Below the pieces are notes generated by a model. It was given only the letters and a program-made list of their open reading frames with translations, made no database searches and had not been told where the DNA came from. A DNA stretch of 64,000 bases, taken from Brevibacterium sp. JSBI002 (GTDB lineage Bacteria; Actinomycetota; Actinomycetes; Actinomycetales; Brevibacteriaceae). The translations under genes and the position numbers were made by a program. The stretch spans positions 2,046,001 through 2,110,000 of the forward strand of contig NZ_CP110341.1 of the NCBI RefSeq assembly GCF_026013965.1, read 5' to 3'. Below are positions 38,150 through 47,092 of this stretch, piece by piece (position 1 is the first letter of the stretch; each line of letters begins with the position of its first letter).

Positions 38150-39901
38150 CTATTTGCGGGTGTGGACCTTGATGCCGGTCTTCTTCGTATAGGTCATATA
38201 TCCGCGTTCGAAGTTCTGGCGTTTGACACCGTTCTTCACGGTCCGGTCAGCGGTCGGCAGACCGAGCTTACTGCGTTCATAGCCCAGCTTCTTCCACTTC
38301 GTGAGGAAGCCTCCGTAGATGACGTCGCTGCCTGTCTGCGGTGACCAGGTGATCATTCCGGAGTGGAATCTCTGGTATCGAGCGCTCTTCCGGTATTTGA
38401 AGGTCTGCTTATCGCTGCTGGGGAACCCGAGGGCGCCTTTCTCATACTTCACTCGCTTGTAGGCGACACGGATCTGGCCCTTGGTGAGGAAGTGCGCACC
38501 GGTCGATTTCGACCAATACACGGTGCCCTTGGCGAACGACTGGTAGGCACCATTCGGGTTCTTCAGCTTCTTCTCCGAGCCGACCGGTTTGCCGGTCTTT
38601 CCCGCGTTCTTCTGATAGTACGAACCGATTGCGCCCTTCGTCGGGTACGTCTTCGGCTTCGGTGCCGGTTTCGGTGCCGGACTCTTGGTGGGCGCCTTCG
38701 TCGGTGGTGGGGTCAGCTCAGCCACCAGTGCTTTGGCTCCCGTGCGGATGCTGCCGAGCTTGTTGTAGAACGCGAGTCCCGGGCATTCGGTGTAGCTCGT
38801 GTCCCGGTGTCCGGCGACGACGTTGAGGCTGACCTTCTTGCCGAGGGCGTACTTGCTCGTGCCGCCCCCACCGGAGGTCAAGGTCATCTTCCCGGTGGGG
38901 TTGAAGCCGTACTGCCCTGCTTTCCACGCGACGAGGCGCTTGACCGAGGTCTGTGCTGCCGAACTCGGAGCCGCCGACGAATAGGTGCCGAGCACGCTGA
39001 TGCCGATGGTCCATGAATTGAACCCGGAGGCGTGAGCTCCGGTCACTGCCTTGTCCAGGCTGCCGGCACGGCCCTCGTACATGGTGCCGTATTTGTCGAC
39101 GAGGAAGTTGTACCCGAGGTCGCACCACCCGCGGTTCTGCGTGTGGAAGGCGAGGTAACCGCGGATGATCGCCGGTGCCTGTGCTTTCGAGTACGAGTTC
39201 GAACCCGCTGTGTGGTGGATGAACACGCCCTTGGCCGACGACGTCTTGTCCGTGGCGCAGCGGACGAGCTTCTCATCGGCACCCCACTGTTTGCGGGTGA
39301 CGATCTTAGCCCGCAGATCCTTGGCCGAGATCTGCGCGTCGACTGCCGGTCCCGTGGCCGAATGCGTGCTCACTCCCCCAGGGGACTTCGCGACCTGTGC
39401 GTCAGCCTTCGTGACTGCAGTGGAAACCTGGGTGATCTGCAGATCATCGGTATCAGCCTGCTTGTCTGCGGCGCGCACCTCGACAGCGTCCGAATCGAGC
39501 ACCGGAAGGGCAACGGACTGCGACTGGTGTGAGGCAGCGGGAATCTGAGCGGCCTCTGCGGAAACGGCGTCGGGGCCTCCCTCGTCATCGGTCGGCAGGC
39601 TCTCCCACGCCGACCATCCGTTGCCGTCGCGAGTGCGGATTTCGAGTTCGGGATCTTCTCCTTCCCACGTGGCACCGATGATCGTAACGTCGGAGGAATC
39701 GACTGGCAGAGTCGTGACCTCATCAGTCTGGGCATCGACGGTCCTCTCGGAGGGAGTGCCGTCGGAGGGAGTGCCGTCGGCGGCAGAAGCGCCGGGCGTG
39801 TTCGTGGGAGTTCCCGGTGTGGCGGCGAGCGCCGGTCCCGATAGGGTTGCAGTGAGGAGAATTCCGGTGAGTGCCGAGGCGAGGAATGGCAACGGTTTCA
39901 T
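38150..39901 (-). CDS. Secreted PGRP-type N-acetylmuramoyl-L-alanine amidase with LGFP repeats
   Basis: Exported peptidoglycan hydrolase, 583 residues. A Sec signal ends at PALA-A (residue about 26). A Thr/Ser/Asp-rich region is followed by a beta domain (GNGWSAWESL) and the amidase_2/PGRP domain, with RKQWGADE, zinc ligands in FIHHTAGS and GHRDTSYTECPG, and LGYNFLVDKYGTMYEGR. After a Lys/Pro-rich linker come LGFP-type repeats (the G-x-P motif in GKPVGSEKK, GALGFPSSD, SKLGLPTAD), which tether actinobacterial proteins to the cell wall. Cleaves the amide between MurNAc and stem peptide. Monocistronic; divergent from the DUF817 gene. Confidence 0.92.
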   Translation of the reverse strand: MKPLPFLASALTGILLTATLSGPALAATPGTPTNTPGASAADGTPSDGTPSERTVDAQTDEVTTLPVDSSDVTIIGATWEGEDPELEIRTRDGNGWSAWESLPTDDEGGPDAVSAEAAQIPAASHQSQSVALPVLDSDAVEVRAADKQADTDDLQITQVSTAVTKADAQVAKSPGGVSTHSATGPAVDAQISAKDLRAKIVTRKQWGADEKLVRCATDKTSSAKGVFIHHTAGSNSYSKAQAPAIIRGYLAFHTQNRGWCDLGYNFLVDKYGTMYEGRAGSLDKAVTGAHASGFNSWTIGISVLGTYSSAAPSSAAQTSVKRLVAWKAGQYGFNPTGKMTLTSGGGGTSKYALGKKVSLNVVAGHRDTSYTECPGLAFYNKLGSIRTGAKALVAELTPPPTKAPTKSPAPKPAPKPKTYPTKGAIGSYYQKNAGKTGKPVGSEKKLKNPNGAYQSFAKGTVYWSKSTGAHFLTKGQIRVAYKRVKYEKGALGFPSSDKQTFKYRKSARYQRFHSGMITWSPQTGSDVIYGGFLTKWKKLGYERSKLGLPTADRTVKNGVKRQNFERGYMTYTKKTGIKVHTRK

Positions 39902-40039
39902 CAGTTATGGTCCTTGAGGTCGTCCATGACCAAGTGAGCGTTCCTCTCACTGGATGGGGGCCGAATTACGGACACCCAGTGTGACCGCAGGATTATCGTA
40001 AGGTTGTTCTCAGATTTTCGGAAGTGGGTACTTCAGCAG

Positions 40040-40918
40040 ATGGCTGATCGCCGCGAACTCACTCGACTCGAGGCAGTCCTCGACGCCTTCGCCGACAAGT
40101 CTCTCCCCCGCGTCCCCGCCGGGATCCGAGAGTTCCTCGCCTTCGGAATCAAACAGGCGTGGGCGTGTCTCTTCGGCGCTCTCATGCTCTTAGCGATCAT
40201 CGCCACCGCTTGGCTCTACCCCGATGACGCGGCCATCGCCCGCAACGATTTCCTCGTCATCCTCGCCGTACTCATCCAGGTCGGCATGCTCGTCGCTCGA
40301 CTCGAGACCGGTCGCGAGCTCCTCGTCATCATCGTCTTCCACATCGTCGGCACCGGAATGGAGATCTTCAAAACCGCCGTGGGTTCATGGAACTACGCCC
40401 CCGGCGGGGTCCTCCACATCGGCGCAGTACCGCTGTTCACCGGGTTCATGTACGCCGCCGTCGGTTCCTATATCGTCCGCGTGTACCGTCTCTTCGACTT
40501 GCGGTTCAGCCATTACCCGCCGAGGTGGCTGACCGTGATCATCGCCGCCGCCATCTACATCAACTTCTTCACCCACCACTTCATCGTCGACCTCCGCCTG
40601 CTCCTCGTCGTCGCCACCGTCATCGCCTTCTTCCGCTGCCGCATGTACTTCCATATCCATCGCAGGACGCTGACGATGCCCGTGCTGTTGGCCTTCCTCC
40701 TCGTCGCCTTCTTCATCTGGGTGGCCGAGAACATCGGGACCGCGGCCGGTGCCTGGCTGTATCCGAGTCAGGACGACGGCTGGCACCTGGTGCCGCTGAC
40801 GAAGCTGGTGGCCTGGTTCCTGCTCATGATGATCTCCGTCGTCCTCGTGACCTTCGTCCACAGACCCAGGCCGCCTGAGGTCCACAGACCCGAGCCTCCT
40901 GACACCTATACTTGCTGA
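40040..40918 (+). CDS. DUF817 integral membrane protein
   Basis: Polytopic membrane protein, about 292 residues, with seven to eight helices. The family-typical opening is REFLAFGIKQAWACLFGALML, and the conserved GTGMEIFKTAVGSWNYAPGG region follows. His and Arg residues cluster in the loops (FTHHFIVDLR, MYFHIHRRT). Function unknown. The frame begins at a TTG (40004); I use the ATG at 40040, but neither has a good Shine-Dalgarno sequence. The C-terminal tail is Pro/His-rich. The stop is 35 bases before the acylase gene, so cotranscription is likely. Confidence 0.85.
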   Translation: MADRRELTRLEAVLDAFADKSLPRVPAGIREFLAFGIKQAWACLFGALMLLAIIATAWLYPDDAAIARNDFLVILAVLIQVGMLVARLETGRELLVIIVFHIVGTGMEIFKTAVGSWNYAPGGVLHIGAVPLFTGFMYAAVGSYIVRVYRLFDLRFSHYPPRWLTVIIAAAIYINFFTHHFIVDLRLLLVVATVIAFFRCRMYFHIHRRTLTMPVLLAFLLVAFFIWVAENIGTAAGAWLYPSQDDGWHLVPLTKLVAWFLLMMISVVLVTFVHRPRPPEVHRPEPPDTYTC

Positions 40919-40952
40919 GAACCGAAACTTCCAGGACGGCCGAAGGAGACTC

Positions 40953-43658
40953 ATGGCGGCACCCGATGCGCAGAATGAGAAGGAATCGAGCGCATTGCTC
41001 AAGGTGCTCCGCCCAACCAGCGGTTCCAACCTGTCGGTCAGTGCTCGTGTGCTGCTGCGCGTCATCGCCGGAGTCCTCGTCCTCGCTCTCGTCCTCGCCC
41101 TCGTCGGACTGTTCCTCGTCCGCCGCTCCTTCCCGACCACCGACGGCGAGATCTCACTGCCTGGCCTCGACGCGCCGGTCACCGTTCACCGTGACGATTC
41201 GGGTGTTCCCACCATCGAGGCCGAAACCGCCCACGACCTGTTCCTGGCTCAGGGATTCGTCCACGCTCAGGACCGGTTCTGGGAGATGGACTTCCGCCGA
41301 CACGTCACCTCGGGACGACTCTCCGAACTCTTCGGCAAATCCCAGCTGGGCACCGACACCTTCATTCGCACGCTCGGCTGGCGGAAGGTCGCCGAGCAGG
41401 AGGTGAAGAAGCTCGACAAAACGAGTCTGGGCTACTACGAGGCCTACGCGGACGGCGTCAACGCCTACCTCAAGGACAAATCCCCCACCGAGCTGTCCCT
41501 CGAATACGCCGTCCTCGGCCTCGAGACCGGCAGCACCGAGGTCGAGAAATGGACCCCGGTCGACAGCGTCGCCTGGCTCAAGGCCATGGCATGGGATCTG
41601 CGATCGAACCTCGAAGACGAGATCGACCGGTCGATCCTCAGCTCGGAGCTCACCGACGAGCAGATGAGCGACCTCTATCCGGACTACCCGTATGCCACGC
41701 GTCCGACGATCCTCGGCGGCAGAGCCGGCGACAAAGCACCGAAGGACCGCAGCGGCGACGACGTCGAGCAGGCGCCGCGAGTCGACGACCGTGCACGGGA
41801 TGATGATGAGGCACAGGCCGGAGGCACCGTCACCGAGGCACCCCGAACAGGGAACACCGACAACGAGGCGGCCGTCCCGACCGATGAGCTCCTCGAACTG
41901 CGGAATACGCTCACATCGCTGCCGCCGATGCTGGGACAGAACAGCGACGATATCGGGTCGAACTCGTGGGTGATCTCCGGGGAGCACACGAACACCGGTC
42001 GACCACTGCTGTCCAATGACCCGCACCTCGCCCCGGCGATGCCCTCGGTCTGGTACCAGGTGGGACTGCGATGCAAAAGGGTCACCGATGCCTGCCCCTT
42101 CGACGTCACCGGTTTCTCCTTCGCCGGACTGCCGGGAGTCGTCATCGGCCACAACCAGTCGATCGCCTGGGGACTGACGAACCTCGGCGCCGATGTCGCC
42201 GACCTCGTGGTGGAGAAGATCCGCGACGGGAAGGTCATCCACGACGACGGAGACGAACCGCTGCAGGTGCGCAAGGAGACGATCGAGGTCGCGGGCGAAG
42301 ACCCGCGCGAGATCACCATCCGCTCCACCCGCAACGGCCCACTCGTGTCGAAGCTCGACGGCACGTATCGCAAAGCACTCGATGCGACGACCGGGGCGGA
42401 TTCGCAGGACCCGAAATCGGGACCGGCCGAGGAACACTATGGTCTCGCCCTCGATTGGACGGCTCTGCGTCCGGGTACGACCGCCTCGGCGGTGTTCGCC
42501 ATCAACAAGGCCACGAATTGGCAGGAGTTCCGGCACGCGGCGTCCCTGTTCGACGTGCCCTCTCAGAACCTCGTCTACGCCGATGTCGCCGGGAACATCG
42601 GATATCAGGCACCCGGGATGATCCCGCGCCGAGGCAAGGCCGACGGCACCATGCCCCGCCGCGGGTGGAAATCCGACGAGGATTGGCAGGGCTGGGTCGA
42701 CTTCGAGGATCTCCCACACCTGTACAACCCCGAGCGCGGATGGATCGTCACCGCGAACAACCCGGTCGCCGCCCCCGGTGAGACAGTGCAGCTGGGTGAG
42801 GACTTCGACTACGGAGATCGTGCCCGCCGCATCACGAAACGCATCAAGGACGCGGTCGACGAGGGCCGGAAGCTGCGGCCGATGGACATGGCGGAGATCC
42901 AGAACGACGACCAGAATCCGTTCGCCGCGAAGCTCGTACCCGAAGCGGTGAAGATCCACTCCCATGGTGACGAGGACATCCTCGAGGCGAAGAAGCTGCT
43001 GAAGAGCTGGAACGGCTTCGATTCCGCGAACAGCGCGGGCGCCGCCTACTTCAATGTGCTCACGAAGACGCTGCTCGAACAGACCATCAGCTCCAAGCTT
43101 CCCGACGGGGTGTCCCCCGCCGGCGGTTCACGGTGGTACCTCGTGCTCTCCGAACTGCTCGAAGACCCGGATTCCCAGTGGTGGTCGGGCAAAGGCGTCG
43201 AAGGTCGGGACGAGGCTCTGCGCAAGGCCATGAAGACAGCATGGGCGGAGACGGAGGACCTGCTGGGACCGGAGCCCGTGACGTGGCGGTGGGGAATCCT
43301 GCACCGGCTGACGATCCGCAACGCCAGCCTCGGCGAATCCGGGATCACACCGGTGGAGAAGCTGTTCAACCGCGGCCCGTATGAGGTCTCCGGCGGTTCG
43401 GGCGTCGTCCATGCCACCGGGTGGGATGCCTCCGTCGGCTATGAGACGAACTGGGTGCCGTCGATGCGCCAGACGGTCGATCTGTCGAACTTCGACGCCT
43501 CGAACTGGATCAACCTCACGGGCGCGTCGGGGCATGCCTTCCACCCGCATTACGACGATCAGACGAACGATTGGGCCGCCAATGTCAATCGACCGTGGCC
43601 GTACTCGCAGGGGGCCGTGGCCGCGGCGGCAGAGGACACACTCACTCTCGAGCCGTGA
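40953..43658 (+). CDS. Penicillin acylase family Ntn hydrolase, membrane-anchored
   Basis: A 901-residue precursor of the S45 family. Members cleave amide bonds (penicillins, acyl-homoserine lactones, acylated amino acids) and mature by self-cleavage. Residues 33-57 are a membrane anchor. The alpha-chain part follows (LFLAQGFVHAQDRFWEMDF). A polar spacer (about 255-320, rich in Asp, Arg and Ala) ends before the autocleavage point, G-SNSW, with the nucleophilic Ser at residue 336. The beta chain contains SNDPHLAPAMPSVWYQVGL, GHNQSIAWGLTNLGADV and RGWIVTANN. AAGGAGA precedes ATG 40953. The natural substrate is unknown. A GC-rich hairpin ends the unit. Confidence 0.93.
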   Translation: MAAPDAQNEKESSALLKVLRPTSGSNLSVSARVLLRVIAGVLVLALVLALVGLFLVRRSFPTTDGEISLPGLDAPVTVHRDDSGVPTIEAETAHDLFLAQGFVHAQDRFWEMDFRRHVTSGRLSELFGKSQLGTDTFIRTLGWRKVAEQEVKKLDKTSLGYYEAYADGVNAYLKDKSPTELSLEYAVLGLETGSTEVEKWTPVDSVAWLKAMAWDLRSNLEDEIDRSILSSELTDEQMSDLYPDYPYATRPTILGGRAGDKAPKDRSGDDVEQAPRVDDRARDDDEAQAGGTVTEAPRTGNTDNEAAVPTDELLELRNTLTSLPPMLGQNSDDIGSNSWVISGEHTNTGRPLLSNDPHLAPAMPSVWYQVGLRCKRVTDACPFDVTGFSFAGLPGVVIGHNQSIAWGLTNLGADVADLVVEKIRDGKVIHDDGDEPLQVRKETIEVAGEDPREITIRSTRNGPLVSKLDGTYRKALDATTGADSQDPKSGPAEEHYGLALDWTALRPGTTASAVFAINKATNWQEFRHAASLFDVPSQNLVYADVAGNIGYQAPGMIPRRGKADGTMPRRGWKSDEDWQGWVDFEDLPHLYNPERGWIVTANNPVAAPGETVQLGEDFDYGDRARRITKRIKDAVDEGRKLRPMDMAEIQNDDQNPFAAKLVPEAVKIHSHGDEDILEAKKLLKSWNGFDSANSAGAAYFNVLTKTLLEQTISSKLPDGVSPAGGSRWYLVLSELLEDPDSQWWSGKGVEGRDEALRKAMKTAWAETEDLLGPEPVTWRWGILHRLTIRNASLGESGITPVEKLFNRGPYEVSGGSGVVHATGWDASVGYETNWVPSMRQTVDLSNFDASNWINLTGASGHAFHPHYDDQTNDWAANVNRPWPYSQGAVAAAAEDTLTLEP

Positions 43659-43687
43659 GGTCGGGGCAGACGTGAGGCTACGGCAGA

Positions 43688-43709
43688 GGCGCGGGGTCCG
43701 CCCCGCGCC
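43688..43709. terminator. Hairpin between convergent acylase and hydrolase genes
   Basis: GGCGCGGGG and CCCCGCGCC form a perfect 9-bp stem with a TCCG loop in the 57-base gap between two converging stop codons. Symmetric, so suited to both transcripts. Confidence 0.75.
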
Positions 43710-43715
43710 CCGTGA

Positions 43716-44915
43716 TCAGTCCTTGGGCAGGATCTTCGCTTCGAGGAAGTTCGCGACATCGTCTTCCCAGCGCACCGGGTCGATGTTCCATTCCTTCGTG
43801 TGATGGGCCTTGCCGTATGTGGGCATCGTGACCAGATCCCGTCTGACACCTGCCAGCGCATGGGAGGGGCCGGAGGGAACGAATTCGTCGTCGTCGGAGT
43901 GGATGAGCAGAACCGGCACATCGAGTTCGGCGGCACGGGTCACCCAATCCATGCGATCGAGATCGAGCGGGGTCTCAAGTCCGGTGATCGGCCGTGCCCA
44001 TGGCTGGGTGATCATCTCGAGCGTGAGTTTGGCGATCGGTGTCGGCAGCAGGTTCTTCTTCGCCTGACCGTCGAGCACGTTCACCCAGTCGACGACGGGT
44101 CCGTCGAGGACCAGCGCGGTGACGAATCTGCGGTTGCGTCCGCGGGAGGCCGCCTGCAGGGCGATGGCTCCGCCCATCGACCAGCCGAAGAGCACGACGT
44201 TCTTCGCTCCGTGTTCGACCGCGAAGTCGATTGCGGCGTCGACGTCGATCCATTCGGTGTCGCCGAGTCCGTAGCGCGATGTGGTCTCCACACGCACCTC
44301 GGCGTCGTTGCGGTAGGACATCGCGATCGAGGGCACCCCGAGGGTGTTGAGCACGGGAGCGGCACGCAGTCCCTCGGCGCGGGTGCTGGCTCGGCCGTGG
44401 ATGAGGATCGCCCAGGTGTCGTGCGGCTCTGGATGGTCGGTCGGCAGCAGCCACGCGGGCAGGTCCCCGGCGTCGGAGCGGATCTCGATGTCGTCGAAGT
44501 TCACTCCGGCAGCGATCGGATCAGGATAGACGACTCCGGTCCAGCGTCCCCGCCAGGCCCGTCGGATATCGCCGCGGGTGACGGACAGGATCTCTCGGGA
44601 GACGGTGCGCGAGCGCGGATCGTATTCGACGATGTCGCCGACGACGGCATGTCCCGAACCCTGGTTGAAGTAGAGGCCATAGGTGCCGGGCACCGTGGTC
44701 TCCTCATCGGCGGGCAGCTGAATGCGCATATTCGGCGGGAAACCGTCGATGTGCAGGATGTCGAGTTCTTCCGGTGCGTTCTCCGGAACGATGATCTTGC
44801 GGGCGAAGTAGGCGGCCAGACCCGATGACGCCACAGAGATCAGGGCACCGAGTCCGGCGCCGACGCCGATACCGGCAGCGAGCAGGCGGGCGGGGAACTT
44901 CGTGTCGCGGACCAT
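43716..44915 (-). CDS. Alpha/beta hydrolase with N-terminal membrane segment
   Basis: A 399-residue serine hydrolase. An N-terminal hydrophobic stretch (LLAAGIGVGAGLGALISVASSGLAAYF) is a signal anchor. The hydrolase domain has an oxyanion region AILIHGRAST, the nucleophile elbow GWSMGG, an acid in LIHSDDDEFVP, and the final His in KAHHTKEWN. About 130 residues between anchor and core are beta-rich and not recognised. An esterase or peptidase role is inferred; no substrate can be named. ATG 44915 has AGGAGG five to six bases upstream. Confidence 0.88.
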   Translation of the reverse strand: MVRDTKFPARLLAAGIGVGAGLGALISVASSGLAAYFARKIIVPENAPEELDILHIDGFPPNMRIQLPADEETTVPGTYGLYFNQGSGHAVVGDIVEYDPRSRTVSREILSVTRGDIRRAWRGRWTGVVYPDPIAAGVNFDDIEIRSDAGDLPAWLLPTDHPEPHDTWAILIHGRASTRAEGLRAAPVLNTLGVPSIAMSYRNDAEVRVETTSRYGLGDTEWIDVDAAIDFAVEHGAKNVVLFGWSMGGAIALQAASRGRNRRFVTALVLDGPVVDWVNVLDGQAKKNLLPTPIAKLTLEMITQPWARPITGLETPLDLDRMDWVTRAAELDVPVLLIHSDDDEFVPSGPSHALAGVRRDLVTMPTYGKAHHTKEWNIDPVRWEDDVANFLEAKILPKD

Positions 44916-45071
44916 GAAAACCTCCTGTGTTCATTGTTGCCTACGGAATGATCAGGCACCAAACGCTGTTGTGCGGAATGAGTGAGTGTCACTCGCTGTT
45001 GCGCTCACCAGGGGCGGAGTTCATCTCCTCCTCGTCGCAATCACCGTCACTGACAGAGACCGGAGGTCACG

Positions 45072-45521
45072 ATGACTCAGTCATCAGATATCAACGCTGG
45101 AACTTCGACGAACGAGGAGGCCGCGGCTGAGGAGATCCGTTGGCAGGACGTGCTCACTCCCGAGGAGTTCGCGGTGTTGCGCCAGGGCGCGACCGAACGT
45201 CCCTTCACCGGCGAGTACAACGATGAGACGGCAGCCGGGATGTACCAGTGTCGGGCCTGCGGAGCCGACCTGTTCCCCTCCGATACGAAGTTCGCCTCGC
45301 ACTGCGGATGGCCGTCGTTCTATGCGCCTCTGGCCGAGGACCGGGTCCGCTACATCCGCGACACCTCGATGGGCATGGAACGCGTCGAGGTCCGCTGCGC
45401 GAACTGCGACTCGCATATGGGCCACGTCTTCTCGGGCGAAGGCTACGGCACTCCCACCGACCAGCGCTACTGCATCAACTCGATCTCGTTGAAGCTCAAC
45501 ACCGACGCTGCGGACAGCTGA
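45072..45521 (+). CDS. msrB: Peptide-methionine (R)-S-oxide reductase MsrB
   Basis: Repairs methionine-R-sulfoxide in proteins with thioredoxin. 149 residues, the standard size. The zinc site is complete (CRAC and CANC), the conserved CGWPSFYAPL and GHVFSGEGYG are present, and the catalytic Cys is in QRYCINSISL. ATG 45072 follows GGAGGT. The next gene starts one base after the stop (GTG 45523), so the two are cotranscribed. Confidence 0.96.
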   Translation: MTQSSDINAGTSTNEEAAAEEIRWQDVLTPEEFAVLRQGATERPFTGEYNDETAAGMYQCRACGADLFPSDTKFASHCGWPSFYAPLAEDRVRYIRDTSMGMERVEVRCANCDSHMGHVFSGEGYGTPTDQRYCINSISLKLNTDAADS

Positions 45522-45522
45522 G

Positions 45523-46056
45523 GTGGCGACGGACACTCAGAGCACCGAGGCGACCGAGCTCGTCGTGGAGACCTTCGACGAGCTCCGGCCCAGGGAGCTC
45601 TACGGAATTCTGCAGCTGCGCTCCCGAGTCTTCGTCGTCGAACAGGACTGCGTGTTCCTCGACCCCGACGGGGTGGACTCACTGCCGGAGACCCTGCACT
45701 TCGTCTACCCGCGACCGGCCACGGCGATGTCGGACACTCACGGCGCCGAGCACGGACGCGACCTCTCGCCATGGGCCTATGCCCGTCTGCTGCCGGCGGA
45801 GGTGCCCGACGGTCCGGCAGCCAGGCCGGGAGCACGCAGCATCAGTCGCGTCGCCACTCACCCCGATGCCCGCGGGCAGGGTTGGGGCCGCCGACTGCTC
45901 AGCGACATCGTTCAGGCCTGGTCAGCTGCCCCGCTGACGCTCAACGCACAGTCACACCTCGAGGGGCTGTACTCGTCCCTCGGCTTCGCCCCGAACGGTC
46001 CGCGCTTCGACGAGGACGGGATCGAGCACACCCCCATGGAGCGCCCGGCCGGCTGA
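45523..46056 (+). CDS. GNAT family N-acetyltransferase (ElaA-like)
   Basis: A 177-residue acetyltransferase of the ElaA type: FDELRPRELYGILQLRSRVFVVEQDCVF at the start and the acetyl-CoA loop RVATHPDARGQGWGRRLL in the middle. It starts with GTG one base after msrB, a tight coupling that suggests a shared oxidative-stress transcript. An insertion rich in Ser, His and Pro (residues about 66-105) separates the two halves of the fold. Substrate unknown. Confidence 0.87.
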   Translation: MATDTQSTEATELVVETFDELRPRELYGILQLRSRVFVVEQDCVFLDPDGVDSLPETLHFVYPRPATAMSDTHGAEHGRDLSPWAYARLLPAEVPDGPAARPGARSISRVATHPDARGQGWGRRLLSDIVQAWSAAPLTLNAQSHLEGLYSSLGFAPNGPRFDEDGIEHTPMERPAG

Positions 46057-46060
46057 CCGA

Positions 46061-46531
46061 TCAGCCCTCGGCGGCGGCGTCGACGGAGGCGATGATCTTC
46101 TGCATCACCGCGTGCAGTTCGCGGACTCCGTCGACGTCCATGCCGAGCTTGGCCATCATCGTTCCGGGAATCGCCTCGGCGGTCTTGCGCAGTTCACGGC
46201 CGGTGTCGGTGAGGGTGACCTCGACGATCCGCTCATCGCTGTCGCTGCGCGTCTTCGTCACATAGTCCAGCGCTTCGAGGCGTTTGACCAACGGGGACAC
46301 AGTCGCGGGTTCGAGTCGCAGCAGTCGAGCGATCTCGCGCATCGGCAGCTTCTCGTGCTGCCACAGCGCAAGCATGACCAGATACTGCGGATGCGTCAGA
46401 CTGATGGGTTCGAGCACGGAGCGATACGCGCCGATCACCCCGCGGGACGCCACCGCCAGAGCGAAGCAGATCTGACTTTCCAGCGCCAGCGGGTTGTCCA
46501 GCGGCTCCGTCGAAGCTTCGGGTTCCAGCAT
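46061..46531 (-). CDS. MarR family regulator, OhrR-like
   Basis: Redox-sensing winged-helix repressor type, 156 residues. The OhrR hallmarks are seen: LALESQICFALAVASR, whose cysteine sits where OhrR has its peroxide-sensing Cys, then LTHPQYLVMLALW, and the winged helix MREIARLLRLEPATVSPLVKRLEALDYV with the basic DERIVEVTLT wing. ATG 46531 is used; ATG 46573 would add 14 residues and is also possible. No ohr gene is adjacent. Two perfect palindromes lie upstream. It is convergent with the GNAT gene. Confidence 0.88.
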   Translation of the reverse strand: MLEPEASTEPLDNPLALESQICFALAVASRGVIGAYRSVLEPISLTHPQYLVMLALWQHEKLPMREIARLLRLEPATVSPLVKRLEALDYVTKTRSDSDERIVEVTLTDTGRELRKTAEAIPGTMMAKLGMDVDGVRELHAVMQKIIASVDAAAEG

Positions 46532-46589
46532 CGTGTGTCGTCGATCCTCCGTGTCGGCAATCAGGGCGTACATACCCTTCGAAGATTAC

Positions 46590-46618
46590 TTAGTGCACTA
46601 ATGGTTAGTGTACACTAA
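46590..46618. promoter_or_regulatory. Tandem operator palindromes of the OhrR-like regulator
   Basis: TTAGTGCACTAA (46590-46601) and TTAGTGTACACTAA (46605-46618) are both perfect palindromes with the same TTAGTG half-site, centred 16 bases apart on one DNA face and a half. They occupy the divergent gap between the MarR gene and the 95-codon gene, so both could be repressed. Confidence 0.75.
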
Positions 46619-46674
46619 GGGAGAAACCTGCCCAATCCTCGCCCAAGCGGCACCTCGTCGATAGGATCCTCGCT

Positions 46675-46962
46675 ATGTCGTCCGCCTCGCAGCCTTCCCC
46701 CGATGGTTCGAACCGGAAGCTCGACAAGCAGCAGAAGAATTCGGCACGGAAGACGAACCAGCACCCGGAGTCTCAGCGCGGAGTGGGCTGGCTCAACAAC
46801 TTCTTCCGCAAGATCATCGGACCGGCGCAGGTAGACAACACGCGCCCGGGCGGATACTTCGAGGACGAGACGCTGCGACACCAGCAGCTCGATGCCATGG
46901 GGCTGGAGATGCGCACCGACGCAAACGGCCATTCCTATGTGGTGAAGAAGGGCAGCAGGTAG
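46675..46962 (+). CDS. Small basic protein, function unknown
   Basis: A 95-residue soluble protein I do not recognise. The first 35 residues are Ser/Gln/Lys/Asn-rich and likely disordered; the rest has a compact stretch (GVGWLNNFFRKIIGPAQV) and ends LGLEM-like MGLEMRTDANGHSYVVKKG. Its coding sequence has normal GC codon use. ATG 46675 has AGGA about nine bases upstream. It is divergent from the OhrR-like gene, with the twin palindromes between, so it may belong to that regulator's target set. A strong terminator follows. Confidence 0.7.
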   Translation: MSSASQPSPDGSNRKLDKQQKNSARKTNQHPESQRGVGWLNNFFRKIIGPAQVDNTRPGGYFEDETLRHQQLDAMGLEMRTDANGHSYVVKKGSR

Positions 46963-46989
46963 CCGCCGGTCACTCCCCGACCATGCGCA

Positions 46990-47020
46990 GGGCCGCCGCA
47001 CCGAATCGGTGCGGTGGCCC
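46990..47020 (+). terminator. Rho-independent terminator
   Basis: GGGCCGCCGCACCGA pairs with TCGGTGCGGTGGCCC (one G-T pair, minimal loop) and is followed by TTTCTC, a classic arrangement, 28 bases after the small-protein stop. Confidence 0.9.
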
Positions 47021-47092
47021 TTTCTCGCTGTCTCCGTCCCGGCCGAGCGACCTGCTCTCTGCCGCAGTCCCGGCCGGGTCAATGACGTTCGG

